Source of the DNA: Aulostomus chinensis
Taxonomy: Eukaryota > Chordata > Actinopteri > Syngnathiformes > Aulostomidae
Assembly (NCBI GenBank): GCA_037954235.1
Contig: JBBMOA010000021.1
Location: 7,384,501 to 7,448,500 of the forward strand
Length of the DNA stretch: 64,000 bases
Direction: 5' to 3'
Positions 1-13,739 of the stretch are shown here, piece after piece (position 1 is the stretch's first letter; the number at the start of each line of letters is the position of its first letter). The translations under genes and the position numbers were made by a program. The notes under the pieces were generated by a model. The model did no database searches. It was not told the DNA's origin and saw nothing but the letters and a program-made list of their open reading frames with translations.

Positions 1-3000
1 TTGTTTTTTTTTTGAAGAATCACTCGATGAGAAAAATACATGTTTACATTAATTTCAGTATCTCTTAGTCTCATTTAAGCATGAACCTCTTCAGATGTAA
101 CTCCTCAGGGGAAATGAGTTGGCTTGGCTGTGGGGTATATGTTCTCCCCATCCTGTTTATAATAGCGCATGTGTGTGTATGTGCTCCTATTGTGTGTATT
201 TATATCAGCCGATCAATTCCACATTGGCCCTCAATTGACTTTTCCACATTGACAACCTCTCCAATCTCCTTCAGACACTGTCATAAACCCAAACAATAAA
301 AAAAAAAATTGCCGCCTATAAAATTTTCAACAGTGCAGGACGGCCGATGTGGCCGTTTTAAAAGTGGCTCAAATGCCATTACTGTGGCAGATCTGGATGT
401 GAAATGTCATATTGGAGCAGCCCCACTGTGCCTGCAGCCCTGAGTAACACTGCCTCTTTGGAGACTCCAGCTGCCTCCCCCTGATGAAAGACCGTCCAGC
501 AGCTCCGTTTCTCGGCAACCTTTTACCATCACCTGACCTTTGGACTGCAGAAATGCCTTTGATACCGTGCCATGCAGTTTGGTATTTGCCTCTCTCTATA
601 TCATGACATGTGCTCTCCCTCCCCGGGTAAGAGTTGTCTGTTTTTAATGAGTGTCAAAATGTAAAGTGTTTACTCTCTTACCTTTTCCGCTTCTTTCATG
701 TTTTGCTGCCTTGTAGGTACGTTTACTGTGTAGAGTCGACGGTGGTATTTTTACTCAGCTTGTTGAAGGGCAAATCTTACGCCTTTTGTTGGGTATGTAA
801 TAAGATCCGTTTTGGGGGAGGGGATGCACACATCTACTCTTGGAAAAAAAAAAAAAACCTCAAGGCCAAGGTGGCTTTGGAGGAGTTAAGATCAAATTAA
901 AGCAAAAAAGAAAAAAGGGCGATAACAAATAAAAACTCGTCCTTGTTTTGAATCAGTGTGTGATGTGCAAGGCTTTCAAACTATTATTTTCTGATTCTTT
1001 TTCTGTCAGTGATTTTTGACATAAACTGAGGGTTTCATGTTTTCTATTCAAGCTAGACTTGATTATTTATTTCATCATAGAATGACATTTGTCTGCTTAA
1101 CCTGCGTTATTTGGCAAGAGATTACTTTTTATATTTAAGGGGGGGAAAATGCGTGTTAATTAAAGTGAGCACTCGAGTCCATCTGTAAGTCTGAAAGGTT
1201 TGCACACAGATTTTCATTTGCAGTCCCTGGTAGGTTGCCTTATTAGAAATATAGAGGAATCATACAAAATCACATAAACACACTACCAACCAGAGCAAAT
1301 GAAAATAATAACTGTACAACAATATTGTTTTCATTATTTTCAGTTTTTCTCTTAAAATATTACTCATATAATATTACATAATATGAATCAAACCCCTGGA
1401 CTGTGTTCTTCCGTCTATGTCTACATTTGTGGAAATCATATACTGTACAAAAGAGCGGAGATAGCATGAAGCAGAAGCGCTGCTGATCATCTTTCTTAAG
1501 GCCAGCAGTAGGCAACACCCCTGTAGCATAACGCCTGTGATTGGATAGAAGAAAGTGACCCTCCTGATCAGTTATTCTGTTGTAACTGCTGCTATTAACA
1601 CTTAACCTCTTACTAAGAAGTTTGTCAAGTCAGTGTGGCTACACCCAATTTATTAATTCATCACTCTAGTCCCTGCATGCCTGTAGCTCTCCTTTCAAGT
1701 ACGACTCCTCAACCTACCATAGCTGGGATTATACTTCATGCACGCTTTGAAGAGTCAACCAAATGAGTAAAGCTATGACATCGTTCGTGATGCACATCCT
1801 GCTCTTTCATTCTAAACACATTGCCATGCTTGTCTGAACAAAAGCTCTGACTGTTTATGTTAATTGTTGACTGGCAGTGGCAGCAGTGGGGTTGAGGACG
1901 GGATACCTGGGGGAAGCTGAGGGTGCGGGGTGGGGGTAAGGGGGACCTGTGGCGTCCACAGCTGGGTAGCATGGCAGAGGTTTTAAATGTCAGCACTGAC
2001 GCGGGATGTGGCTGCCATTTGGCCTGAAAAGCTGCATGCCAAGGGACTGGCAGCGGGATGCAGGGGCAGGGCGCTCCCAGCCCCAGCCACGGAGCTCTCA
2101 CCTTCTGCCATTTATCATGCAGCTACTTGCCTAGCGCATCTGGCACCTTAGTACCAACAGTAGCAGGAAAAGTCCTTGCTGCAGGCTAACCAGTGGCCCG
2201 TGGTAATCTTTTTAACATCACAACAAAACTAGGGCAGTTGCATTGTTTGACTAAATTCAATTTAATGCTTCTTTTGGTGTAGGTGTAGAAGCAGCATGCA
2301 GTTAGTTGTGTTGAAAAGCGAAAATGTATGTAAATCCAAGTCAATTGTAATCAATTATCATCTAATTTTAGCAATATCATGTTTGATTTTTAATTGCACG
2401 TCTAAGAATATCTGGATGCAAGTAGCGCACTTTGAGTTTGTGGTCGATGCAAAGCAGTAGATTAAACATTGCTCAGTGAGCGTGCAATGTGGAAGCACTT
2501 GGCTCTCAGTAAATTAGATGTAATCAACTGTCATATCATCATTTTATTGACTTTAATTGACTTTAATTGTGAATTCAACTGTAGCTGCTAGTTACCTCCT
2601 GCAATGCAAGGTTAACTAAATTGCTTGATAACCTGTTATGGTCTTTTAGATGATGACCCTGACTTGGGAAGGTGTATGAATGTCTGCCTTTTATGATATT
2701 GAAGAATTGTATTAAACTGAATCCTCCATACTGGCTGGGCAGCAACTCCTGGTTTGTTTCCCACTTATATTTTAGATTATGATGGACTCTTAGCTCCTCG
2801 GTCTATATATTTTTAATATATTTAGGTTATATAGGTTATACCTTCTCAAACAACAGATACAGTGAAGCCACATGATATTTGGGGGGGGGGGGGTTATTGG
2901 AATAAGATTATATCGCAAAATGATTGGGTAGCCGAATGTAAACAGAAATCAATCACTGATTCTGATTGCCCCTGCACACTGACAAAGACTTTTCTTTAGC

Positions 3001-5979
3001 TGCAAACAAAAAATATGTATTGATCTGTTTTCTGTAGTGTGTTCTTTCATCCTAAAAAAAGCTGCTATCCTAGAAGTTAGCATCACTACGGGTTCCCTCC
3101 ACCAAGAGCGAATGGGAATTTTACATTCGATTTTGGATTATTGCAGACGTTTTTTTCAGCGTGAAAAATAAATTTACAATTTTTGAACCTTAAATCAAAG
3201 TTTTAGACGTAAAAAGCTAACATTAGGCTATAAATGAACTACACTGTGGACGTCACAACAACTGGCTTCCTGCTTCTTCCCTCCTCTCTGTGTTTCCCCC
3301 TGTTGATATTTAATGTCCTTGAAACCCTCTGTGACCTTGTTAAGCTACTTGTTAGCAACTGGCCTTTTTAAGACACATAAAAGCTTCCAAATTTACAAGA
3401 CAGGAGTATTTTATGTTGTAGAACAAAACGAACGTATCCTGTTTCCCCCTATCCCATTGCCTTTGTGACGAGGGAACCGGAATTGTGACAATGCTAACTT
3501 ATTTCCACTTCAGTAAGTTGCAGTCATTGCAAAGGTGCCTTATATTTGAAGGTAAAAAGCAGTTAGCAGATCAAATACCGCAGCATCATGCCGCATATCA
3601 AACTCATGTCCGTGTGTACACGCTTGCCAACATACCTATCTGCATTCACAAACATGCTTGTGGTAGTGGTGTGTTGTTGTTGTTTTTTTAGAGCAAATAC
3701 ACAGATGCAGCAAAGAGCCAGCTCAGAGCAGGTGGATACCTGTATAAAAACAGGATTATCTGCTCATAAACAGAAGCTGACACAAGTACACGGAACCTGC
3801 AACATGCAGATATAAAGGAGACATGAAGAACAGATAAGGGCTACATGTACTCAGCTTAAAACCATATCACATGCGATGTCAATTAGCTGTGATATGAGAT
3901 CTTGATTTATTAGTTTCTAAACCTTTAATGAGTGGTTAGTCTGGGACATGCACAAATCAATGAACACAGAAAATGCTTTTGGTCAGTATAATCGATCAAA
4001 TGAAATTAGAGAAATAATTCATAGGATGTATGTCTTTCATGGTTTCATCAAGAGCTACTGGAAGGAATCGCATTTAATTGTTGAAAACAACAAAAGGCAA
4101 AAAAGATCTTGGCAAGCCGTGTCCATGAACACACGCAATCACATGTTAGTCACGGTTCATTACATTATTCACTTTGAAGAGGGAGGGAAAAGACATCATC
4201 ACAGCTTCACAAAAGGCTCACGGTATAATTATGTTTGTGGGTGAAAATAGGCTAGATTGATTATATGCATTTACAATAATGAGCCATCAATGTATTATTA
4301 CATTACAGAGCTCTCAAAATCTTGACGTAGATCGTAATTAATTCTGCCTTCAGAATTTCTGATCAGCCATACTTTGTGTTTGTGCCAGAGGTTGTGGTTT
4401 GAAGTGAGATGTGAGTGGCGAACAGGCGGCTGATACCGTCGTACAGCTGTGGCAGGGGTCTCAGGAGGGATTCACCGAGGTTTCTTGATGGTTTGGCTTG
4501 AGGGCAGACTACTCTTATAAAGCTGCTTGAGCTGTGAGGCAGACACACACACACACAGAGGGAGGTTGAGGCCGTTTGTCAGCTCTGCTCGTGCGAAGGA
4601 TTGTGTTTCAGTGTGAGGCCCCTTACTCTCCCTCAGCATACTGGTGCAGCTTCATTAGCATGGGCTGCAGTTCCTCCGATTAGCAGTAATTAAAGAGAGA
4701 AATCAGAGTGCTTGCCTCCAGTCCAGACACAGCCAGTGCCTGTCAAGTGAGTTCGTTGTGGAGCAGATCTGGCCGCTTGCCTCTCCACAATACCCCTCAT
4801 CCTCCAAAGTACGAGTCAGTCTGGAGGGTATGGGGTGTCAGTGCATGTGCCAATTTACCCTCTAAGTAACCCCCGGGGTTACACAAGCACACACTCCTCT
4901 CCCTGAGGGCGCACGCTGGGCCAGCGTCGTCATGGTGATAACAGGGGAAAATGTCTCATGAAGATGAGAATATGTATGAGCCCGTGGCTGTGTGCATTTA
5001 CAGGGATATGACCCTTAGCCTATCATGCGCTGCCTCCTGTGGTTCTACATCCATATCTTCACTTACACGAGCCGTGGATGATCATCCAGGCATATGCTCG
5101 GGCAGGTGGCCCCAATATGTCGCAAGTCTAGCAACACCCAGGTACAGTCGCACATACATGGCAGTGGTTTTCCAATTAAGCGAATCAACACCGATCAGAA
5201 ATCGGATTCATTTAGTCGACGAAACTGGAAGAATCTAAAGGTACTAATCTCTTCAGTTATTCTCTTCGCTCCAATTTGAATAAGAATTGTGTTCGTGTGG
5301 CTGTATACTCTTAGGCAAAATTGAATTTTTCACGCAGGCAAAGTAATGGAAATGTGACCATAGAGACACAGCTGCGAGTGACAAATAGCATCATGTGACT
5401 GGCTTTTCGCTTTGATGCTTGTTTGTTATTTGCTCGAGCTTTCAAGATGTGTCTGCTTTCATGACTTGCAAGCTGCTGTTTCTGGCATGGATGGGTCTCT
5501 TATCCCCCTTCCAACGTGAACCTACATGCTTTTTCTGGGCTCGTGCCATGTCATTACATTACTGTAGAAGTCTGTATACTGTATGGCTCTGCTTTCCCAG
5601 CAACACGAACATCATGGCGACAAGGACTGACTACATAGCGAAGGCTACATGCTACGGTAGCTCTACGGTTATCTCAAAGTTAAGGTCTTGTTTGCTGGGC
5701 TCCCCCATACCATGAATTAAATGGTTCTTGGTTCTTAGCCCGCAGGATCTAGAAATTAAATTCACTGACAATTCAATGTTTAAGGATTTGTAAACATAAT
5801 TCTGGCCCGGTTTGATTTACGCACTATAAACACTGGATTAAGTTTGGGAAACCACATTGTTAAGGTTAACATTTTGAAAAGCAGTGCAACTTTTAAAACC
5901 AAATTACGTGCTACCAACATGCCATATAATGTGATGAGGTTGTGGTCATTTCATAGGACACTTTTATTAGGTGAAAGAA

Positions 5980-6450
5980 TAAAAAATAGCGCAAATTGCT
6001 TTTTTTTTTCCACATTGAAAAATGTTGCATTTTCATTTTCAGTAGTTTCAATGTCATTTGACCTGAGTATTCCAAATCATCACCAGCTTGTACTACAACA
6101 CTGAAAATGTAGGACACGTGTTTCAGGAGATTTTTTGTTGTTGTTGTAGTTTTCATTGTTGCTTTTTGTCCATACGATGCAAAATTTGGCATTTTTATTT
6201 TCAGTAGCTTCAATGTCATGTGACCTAGGGACTCCAAATCAGTTCACATTTGTAGTACTACACTGGAAATATAGGCCATACCTCTTTTTATTTCAATGAT
6301 TGCCTCTTATATTTCACTTGTGAATTTTTCCTTTTGTCATGTTGTGCAAAATTGGATGTTTTCCTTTGTCAGTGGCTTCCATGCCATGTGGCCCAGGGAC
6401 TCCGAATCAGTGCCAACTTTTAGTACTCAACAGAGGAAAATGGATATTTG
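5980..6450 (+). repeat. diverged tandem repeat, about three units of roughly 150-170 bp
   Basis: Three successive segments share the order TTCAGTAGCTTCAATGTCAT, GTGACC, AGGGACTCC, then a ...AGTACTACACTG... block and a TATAGGCCATACCTC-like block. Unit copies start near 6030, 6195 and 6360. They are diverged (TTTGACCTGAGTATTCC versus GTGACCTAGGGACTCC versus GTGGCCCAGGGACTCC). Related sequence recurs at about 52.35-52.62 kb. The family is not identified. Confidence 0.7.
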
Positions 6451-6590
6451 TGAGTTGGCATTTTTAATTCATTACAAAATTGAGGAAATGAAAGGGCAAC
6501 TGGGCACTTCCACCTTTAACTTTTCAAATTTTAACGCTAGAAAAAAAAAAGAACTTGTATTTGCCTTATTCTGATTTTGGGATTTTGTTG

Positions 6591-6978
6591 AGGGCAGCAC
6601 GGTGGTGCAGTGGTCAGCACTGTTACCTCACAGCAAGGAGGTTCTGGTTTCGAGCCCCGGCTCGGGCACATGGTCTTTCTGTGTAGAGTCTGCATGTTCT
6701 CCCTGTTCCTGTGTGGGTTCTCTCTGGTACTCCAGCTTCCTCCACAGTCCAAAGACATCAAGAGGGGACGAGGCTGATTGATACTCTAAATTGACCGTAG
6801 GTGTGAGTGTGAGAGTGAATGGTTGTCTGTCTCTATGTGTTGGCCCTGTGATGGACTGGTGACCTGTCCAGGGTGAACCTCTCCTCTTGCCTGAAAGCTG
6901 TTGGGACAGGCTCCAGCCCCCCCCCCCCCCCCCCCCAACCCTTAACAGGATAAGCGGTAGAAAATGGATGGATGGATG
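6591..6978 (+). mobile_element. tRNA-derived SINE, copy 1
   Basis: The element starts AGGGCAGCACGGTGGTGCAG and contains an A-box-like TGGTGCAGTGG and a B-box-like TTTCGAGCCCC. It continues through the conserved body CCAAAGACATCAAGAGG, CTCTAAATTGACCGTAGG and GATGGACTGG-GACCTGTCC, and ends in GGATGGATGGATG. Near-identical 10-bp flanks GATTTTGTTG (6581-6590) and GATTTTGATG (978-987 of the same kilobase) are the likely target-site duplication with one mismatch. A run of 20 C (6917-6936) interrupts the body. It has no coding capacity and needs LINE machinery supplied elsewhere. Confidence 0.85.
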
Positions 6979-9520
6979 ATTTTGATGGAAAATTAACTCT
7001 TTAGACATCAATAGTCTGCACCATTGTACTATGCTGGAGCAGCAGTGTTTCAGATGTGGCCCTAGGTGTGGAGAGGACACATCCTTCTGAACCCACGAAG
7101 TCACTGTGTGCTCGCCGCTGAACACTTCTCTTTGTCCCTTCACTGTCAGTCTCAGTATCAGAGTTTCCCAGCCCACCAAGTCTCTTGTGACTGGGGTTTC
7201 AATTATGAATGCTACCTTTGACTACCTCTGTTATTCTGCGGCAGCCCACGTATCCCTGCCTGCCACCACTCATGTGTGACTTGATGTATTGTCTCACTGT
7301 TTTCCTCCCTTTCAAAATTAATTGCAGTTTTATCTCTCCCCAAGATAAAATAAGGCCTGCTGAGAACATAATAGTCTAAAAGTAGTGTGGATTCTATTCA
7401 AACAAAACAATTAAAACCTTGATGTTTTCCTTGCTGTTTTGACTGTGGATGTGTTGGATGAGATTTTCAGAGACAGTTGTATCTTTTTATACAAATAGAA
7501 TGAAGCATCTCCTTCAATTACTTTGTGGATTGGTTTGTGTTTTCACAACCTGGACATGGCTATTTTATTAGGTGTGTAATGACTTCACCATGATGTCCTC
7601 AATCAAAAACTGTAATTAGCTCTTGAAAAATTCTTCTTGATTAATGCTAATCTGCGTCATAGTTCAAACATCCTCAGTGATATTGAGTTGATTTTGCTTC
7701 AGTTTGCAGATTTTAGCACCCTTTTGCTAACATAATGGATTTTAGCTTTTCATTATCCTTGACAGGCATATTGCTAACACTAGCAACTGCAGCTTTACCG
7801 TCAACTAAATCCAGATGGGAATTAAGGCTGCAGTTTATGCAAAGAAACACAAAAGGTTTCTTAATCAGCTTCACAAAATATAGCTGACAACTTTTACCAA
7901 TAAAAGGGATTTAAAAAATACAAATCAGCTGGATTGAACCACCTGGCGAACCAATAACAACAACCTCATCATGGGATCATGAAAGCTGTCTTTATATTTA
8001 AGTAACACTGCTAATATCTCTGACCAGAATTAGGGAAAAATCATGTTCAGAGATAAAATAACATCAAGTATTTAAAATGAAATTGAGACAGTTGTTCTTC
8101 GTGCTGTGTTGCTCGACCCGAGCATGAGATAACTTCTGCACAATCATGGGGTAGCTCTGTGTTTTTGTCTGCGGTCAAAAAACAAAGGGCTTACTTTTAT
8201 GATGTGTGTGTTCAATAATGTTGCATTATCTTACCCATTATCCTGGTCATATGCTTCTTCAGTATAGAAATATATCTGTACTAGATTGTCTATCATGATA
8301 CAATATTCTGTGTGGCAGTAAAATGCAGCAGCATGAGGGTGTAAACATGCATTACTTTTAATGAGCTATAATGGATTTCTCTGAATGTTGTAAGAAATGT
8401 GGGATAATGCAACCTACTCAACTCAGGCAGATATATAAGTTGCAAAAGATTTTTTTTCATTTTAATGTGGAAATTTTGTAAATTAGGACCTTACGTAGAA
8501 ACTAAATGTACTTATAAAAATTTGAGCTACGCATTTGGACAGGCAAGGACAAAGTCTGTTATCGCGATTGTTATGCACACTTTCACCAAAATTAATGCTG
8601 TTCCTTTTTTTTAACATTTCATGTCTTCCTCATGGGTCATCAGATAACTTTTTTCCTGAGACGTGCAACTGTATGTGCAGTAGAAAATCAACATTAAACG
8701 TATGGTACATGTTTGAGACTCCTTTTGTTGGGTTCATGCCTCTGGAAGACAGTGCCACTATTGGAGCTCCTGTTAGCTTAATTAGCTAACAAGAGGCGAT
8801 AACATCTGCCAGCAAGTCATGCTTCTAGCCAAGAAAAATCAACACACTGCCTAGAAACAAGAGCCTTTGTCGGTTGACCTCACACTGAAATCACAAACCT
8901 GTTCTTTCAAAAATGGTGAATGTAAAAGCGTCTCTCAAAAAAAGAGAAAGCTTCACATGCATAGCAACAGTGAAGGTCACTGTGTTTAGCTGATTGCTTC
9001 AAATATCAAAAATAACAGTACGCACTGCACATGTCAAACCGTTTAAACAAGAATGTTTTACGTCGCCGTTTTCCTCGTAGATAACAACATCTTACAGATA
9101 TGATATGATTTCCAACCTCGGGCTATGACGCCACAACACTTTCCTTTTTGAAGTGCACATTGTTGTGCATACGTGTGGGTTGCCTCTCTGCTTTAAATAT
9201 AGTCAAGATGACAGGCATAGCATTTACCTTGATGTTTGGTGCTTTGAACTACTTGGCATGGGCATCGCCTTGGCTCGGATTCACGAGAGAGAGAGAGAGT
9301 GAGAGAGAGAGTGAGAAAAAAAGAGAGGTGTATTTGAACAAGTTCATCTGAAAATACCAGAATGACGTGACTGACACACACACAAGCTTTAAATGGTTCC
9401 TCTCTGAGCTTGTGATGAGCATGAGACAAAACAATTCAAGTAAAACCCAGAAATGGGACCTTTTTGTGTCTTTGAACAGCATCCATTAGGAAATACTGTT
9501 GCTCTCTCTCCTGCTAACAT

Positions 9521-9532
<12 letters not shown>

Positions 9533-9559
<27 letters not shown>
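9533..9559 (+). repeat. (CA)n microsatellite
   Basis: An uninterrupted CA tract in the first intron. A GA-rich tract with GTGAG breaks lies about 240 bases upstream (9283-9330). Confidence 0.97.
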
Positions 9560-9560
<1 letters not shown>

Positions 9561-11866
9561 GGCATTTAAGACGTTTAACTCACTGTCAGGTTTTAAGTGA
9601 CACTTAAGAGGGAGTTAAGATGGAAGAGCAGAGTGTCACCCTTTAGTTTTTATCTCTATACATGTCGTGTTTATGTCTAGAAGGCACAAATCCAATTGCA
9701 GGGAAAAAATAGCGACATTAAATCAATAAAACTTAGACAGTTTAAAATCAAACTTTAGCTTCAAATCAATGTTTGTAGCTATGTTGGGTGGGTTGCTTGG
9801 TAATAAATAGTAAGAGATAAGCATGCATCTTTCAAAGCATCAATAGTACAACAACAGCTGATGGATGTAGCGATACAAAAAAATCCACGCGTTTTGCATA
9901 AATTTGTATCTGCATTACTGTGTGAAGCTAAGCCTCCAACACCTTCCCCAAATGGAGCCTCAGCATCAGTCTTGCTCAGATATTATTATGAATAATTTAT
10001 TGCACCCTGTTTCAAAGAGCCAAGCAGAATCCCCAACTATTTTTGGTGTAACATGTTGGTTAAGTTTGCAGGTACACATTGCAGCTGTTGGTTTCTTGTG
10101 CAGCACTTTAGTGAGCAGAGCTGTAAATGCCATTAGCTCCTCTCTGATACCATTAGAGTGTGATTGGAATGTGGACTGCCGGCTCAAGAGTGCAACATCC
10201 TTCCTCTGCAGGATGGTGTTTGCTCAAATATATTAGAATCTCTGAGTCCTGGTGACAGTGTCCATAAACCCTACAGGGATTGAATGTATTTTATCAGTAG
10301 AACCTCCTGTGAATCAGTCTGCACACACACGTGCATACTTGTTAACACACTCAGAAATGTGCAACCTGCAGGTGCAAGCAAACAACCAAGCAAGTTATTG
10401 TCTCCTGATCCCTTTTCTGAACGTGCATGAGCATCGATGCACGTGTCCGTACTGCCGGCTCAGGTACTTGATCCTGACATTTGTTTAACATTCATCATCC
10501 CTTCCACCCAGTGACATGGGGAAGTGCAGCATACCTCCTTCTGTCGTTGTTTAAACACGCTCGCCGCTTTTCCATCTTTTCTTTTTTTCCCTTTCTTATT
10601 AGAAATATGAAAGGTGTCATGGAGGCAAACACCAGAGCGGCTCATGAGAGGAGGACAGATAAGCCTTGCAGGTGACTGTTGGAACATGTGTTACCCCGAG
10701 GAAGTACTTACCGTCGGAACACACAGGCGTGACAGCGAATATCGCTAGTGACCATAAGACAGACTTGTTCCCCCATTTTGACTGCTGGTGGTTTTTTTTG
10801 TTTGTTTGTTTGGTTTTTTTTTTTTTTTTTTGGTGGGAGTGAATCGAAGCACATCAAACGTCCCTGGTGTGATAACCATTAGCACCGGCCTTGCTGGAAG
10901 ATGTGACACGAGTTGTGAAATCGTACAGCGCCGTGCATTGTGATAGAAATGTGTGAAAATGTGTCCCTTTGCGCGGAGTTCAAGCGAAGGGAAACAAGTG
11001 CCAAAGTCAGGTTTTCCTTCAAAGAGCAGGTGAACAGAGTGTCTGGTTTTCTTCTTTGACTTCATCCACTCTGGTATCAGGGGAATATCCTCGTCTGAAT
11101 GAGTGTGGATTTAGATATGGCTGACAGGTGGCTGACCAGGGTGTCATATATGAAAAAAGTGAGCAGGGCTTTCTTCCAGTTCACCAGAGAACAGGATAGA
11201 TATGATGTGTATGGATTCTTTCCAGTAATAAAGCCTGTCCCTGGCTCTCAGGGTAAATCTCCCACCATGCATTACTCTTGTATCCTTCCTGAATTAGTGC
11301 CACCGCATGAACTGCAGAAAGAATTGTGCTTGAACCAAATGCTGCAAGATAAAAATGTACCCGTCGAATGGGTGGTCTGGTCTATTTTTGTGCCCTCTGG
11401 CAAGCAGAATAAAAACAGAATTGGGGTTTTGAATAATTGCTGATAACAAAATTAAGCAAGTGCACAAAGCATGACTTGAAAAGTGTCACTTTTCTGTCAG
11501 GGAGTTTACTGGTCTTTTTTTTTAAAGACATTAAGTTCTGCATATTTTGATGTGATATTACAATTTACAGCCTGGGACAATCTCAGCGTGGCAGCAGTAA
11601 GATGCACTCACACAATGTGTTTTCATGAAACATGCACAGTTTTTCATGCATAATCCTGCGAATGTCCAGCAATAAGACCGCGCCTGGAAAGCTCAGCTGT
11701 GGTAACCTCAAGGAGAACACAATATTTAAGCTAGATGGTAATACTGCAGTCTGGATAGGCACAAATAGAACTTGGCTGGTGTGGTTTGAAATTCCAATTT
11801 ATTTAAAAAAATAAAAATAAAAAAAAAAGCTATAAATGACGTTCCATCCTTTTAGGAAAAACACCT

Positions 11867-12130
11867 GGAATTGTCACCTAGAAAAATGGCTACAGATGTA
11901 CCAATGTCTCACTAAAACCACCCTGTTTTGTCACCAGAAAATTGTCTGCAAAAGTCTTGTTGTCTCGCTAAAAAACATCTGGTTTTGTTGCCAGGAAAAC
12001 ATCTGCAAATGTCAGGATGTCTGGCTAAAAACATCAGGTTTGGTCGCCAGAAAAACGTCTGCAAATGTCCTTTTGTCAAGCTAAAAATACCCAGTTTTGT
12101 TGCCAGAAAATGGCTGCAAATGTCCCAATG
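11867..12130 (+). repeat. 57-bp minisatellite, about 4.6 units
   Basis: Units follow the pattern TTTTGTTGCCAGAAAA, CGTCTGCAAATGTC, then a CTCGCTAAAAACA-like spacer, repeating about every 57 bases. Because 57 is a multiple of three, one frame stays open as a 19-residue repeat (cores LPGKHLQMS-CLAK). This open frame is a by-product and there is no splice or homology support for coding. A related cluster lies at 57598-57800. Confidence 0.85.
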
Positions 12131-13739
12131 ACAATAACGTGGTTTACATACAAATTATAGTACATTAATTTTTGTACGTACAAATATGAAGAGGTAACGA
12201 GAGCAGCCTGATTCACTATTCAATTATACACTTGTGTAAAAAGCATGTGGTATAATACAACAGCCCTGTAGTAAATCCTCCCTTTATGAGTTTGAGAATG
12301 ATCAGGTCTTGCTGGGATGGTTCCAGAGAGGAGTTCATTTAGCTTGATGGTCATCTGTGGTTGTAAATCCTGATATTTAGTCCAACTCTACATGAAAACC
12401 CTTAAAGAAGGGAGGTTTTAGTGCTGGGTTGTTGTATTATACCTCATTAATTTAATACCTAATAAAATGGCATGTGAGTGTTCATAACGTTTAAGTTGTT
12501 GTTGTTTTTTTTAACGTCTGCTTCAAAAATGTGTTGAGTCAGTTAGTCCTGTTAGAGATTTTCTCCCCGCGAGCTGCCTGGTTGGCTCCCTGTTTGAAGG
12601 TGGGATGGCGTCCGACGCCACCGCGGACCCAGGCTGGACGGCGAGCTCGTTTTTGTTCTCCCCTTCACATTGCCAACTCCAGCTGTCACACAGAGGGACA
12701 ATAGAGAAGAGGAGGGGGTGCTCTCTGAATGGAAAAAATAAACTGGAGAGCCCCCCCGTCACACAGTCCCCCCCACCACCACCTCCACCTTCCCCAAGAC
12801 TCGTCATCTGCATTTGACAGGACCCCTGTTCTCCTCTCTTCACCGCCCCTTTTCTTTTTCTTTCTCCCTTTCTCTCCCTGTACTCTCCATAATCCTCCTT
12901 TCTCTCTCTCTCCCTGCTAAGTGCAGCTGTTGCTCTCCATTGGATCCCTTTTTTTTCAGACTGATTGCTAATTAGGATAGCGTTTTAGTGAGTTTTATCT
13001 TTAAAACTTGTTAAACTTGCAATTTTCCTCCCCTCCTTTTTTTTGTCCACTCCCTTTATTCCAGCACATCTTTCAGGGGGGTGCAAAGAAAAGATTTAGC
13101 CACTTATTCACAATTTTCAGACTGCACCAAATCTCCTGTGCAGCATTCATATAGTTTACAACTACTGTACTGTGCAGCAGCCTCTTATTATAGTGCTCAC
13201 TTCAGCTTTGAATGCAAAAAGCCTACTTTGAAGAATAGACTGCCCCATCTCCCTTATTCTGCTCACATAACTGAATCCCTGGGAGAGGGAGCAGAGGAAA
13301 AGGAGAGCCTGAGAAAACAGCAATTCACACACCAAACACAGAGACCCCTAGTAGCTCAACAAATGAGTGACTAGCCCTATGTCCATTCATATCGCCCCTC
13401 GGCCCGCAAGCCTATTAGCCAGGCATCGCTCCTTGAACATTCACTGTCGACAACATGTGGAGGCATCGCTATAGCAACCAGTGGATATGACATGTGCAAC
13501 GGACGGGGACTCCTGAGCTGCTGAATATAAGGAGGGGCTCAGCCTTAACTAAATGATCGCAAAAAAAAAAAAAAAAAACCAACCCCACCACCTCCCCATC
13601 TCTTTTCATTGGCACAGAGGCGCTGAAAGGACTCACTAGTAGGGCTTCTGCACATTCTTCCGAGGCTCGGAAAATCAGGCGGGCATATCCCACATTCTTC
13701 TCTCCTTTTCTTATTCTCTCCGACTCTCCCCCTGTTTTT

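Noticed and set aside
6628..7179. 183-codon - strand open frame with WSTRENPH-like text
   Set aside because: It runs through the reverse strand of a SINE and its poly(C) run. The same text recurs in the other two SINE copies, so it is repeat and not gene.
11836..12131. 19-residue repeat protein in the 57-bp array
   Set aside because: The frame stays open only because 57 is a multiple of three. No start context, splice signals or homology support coding.
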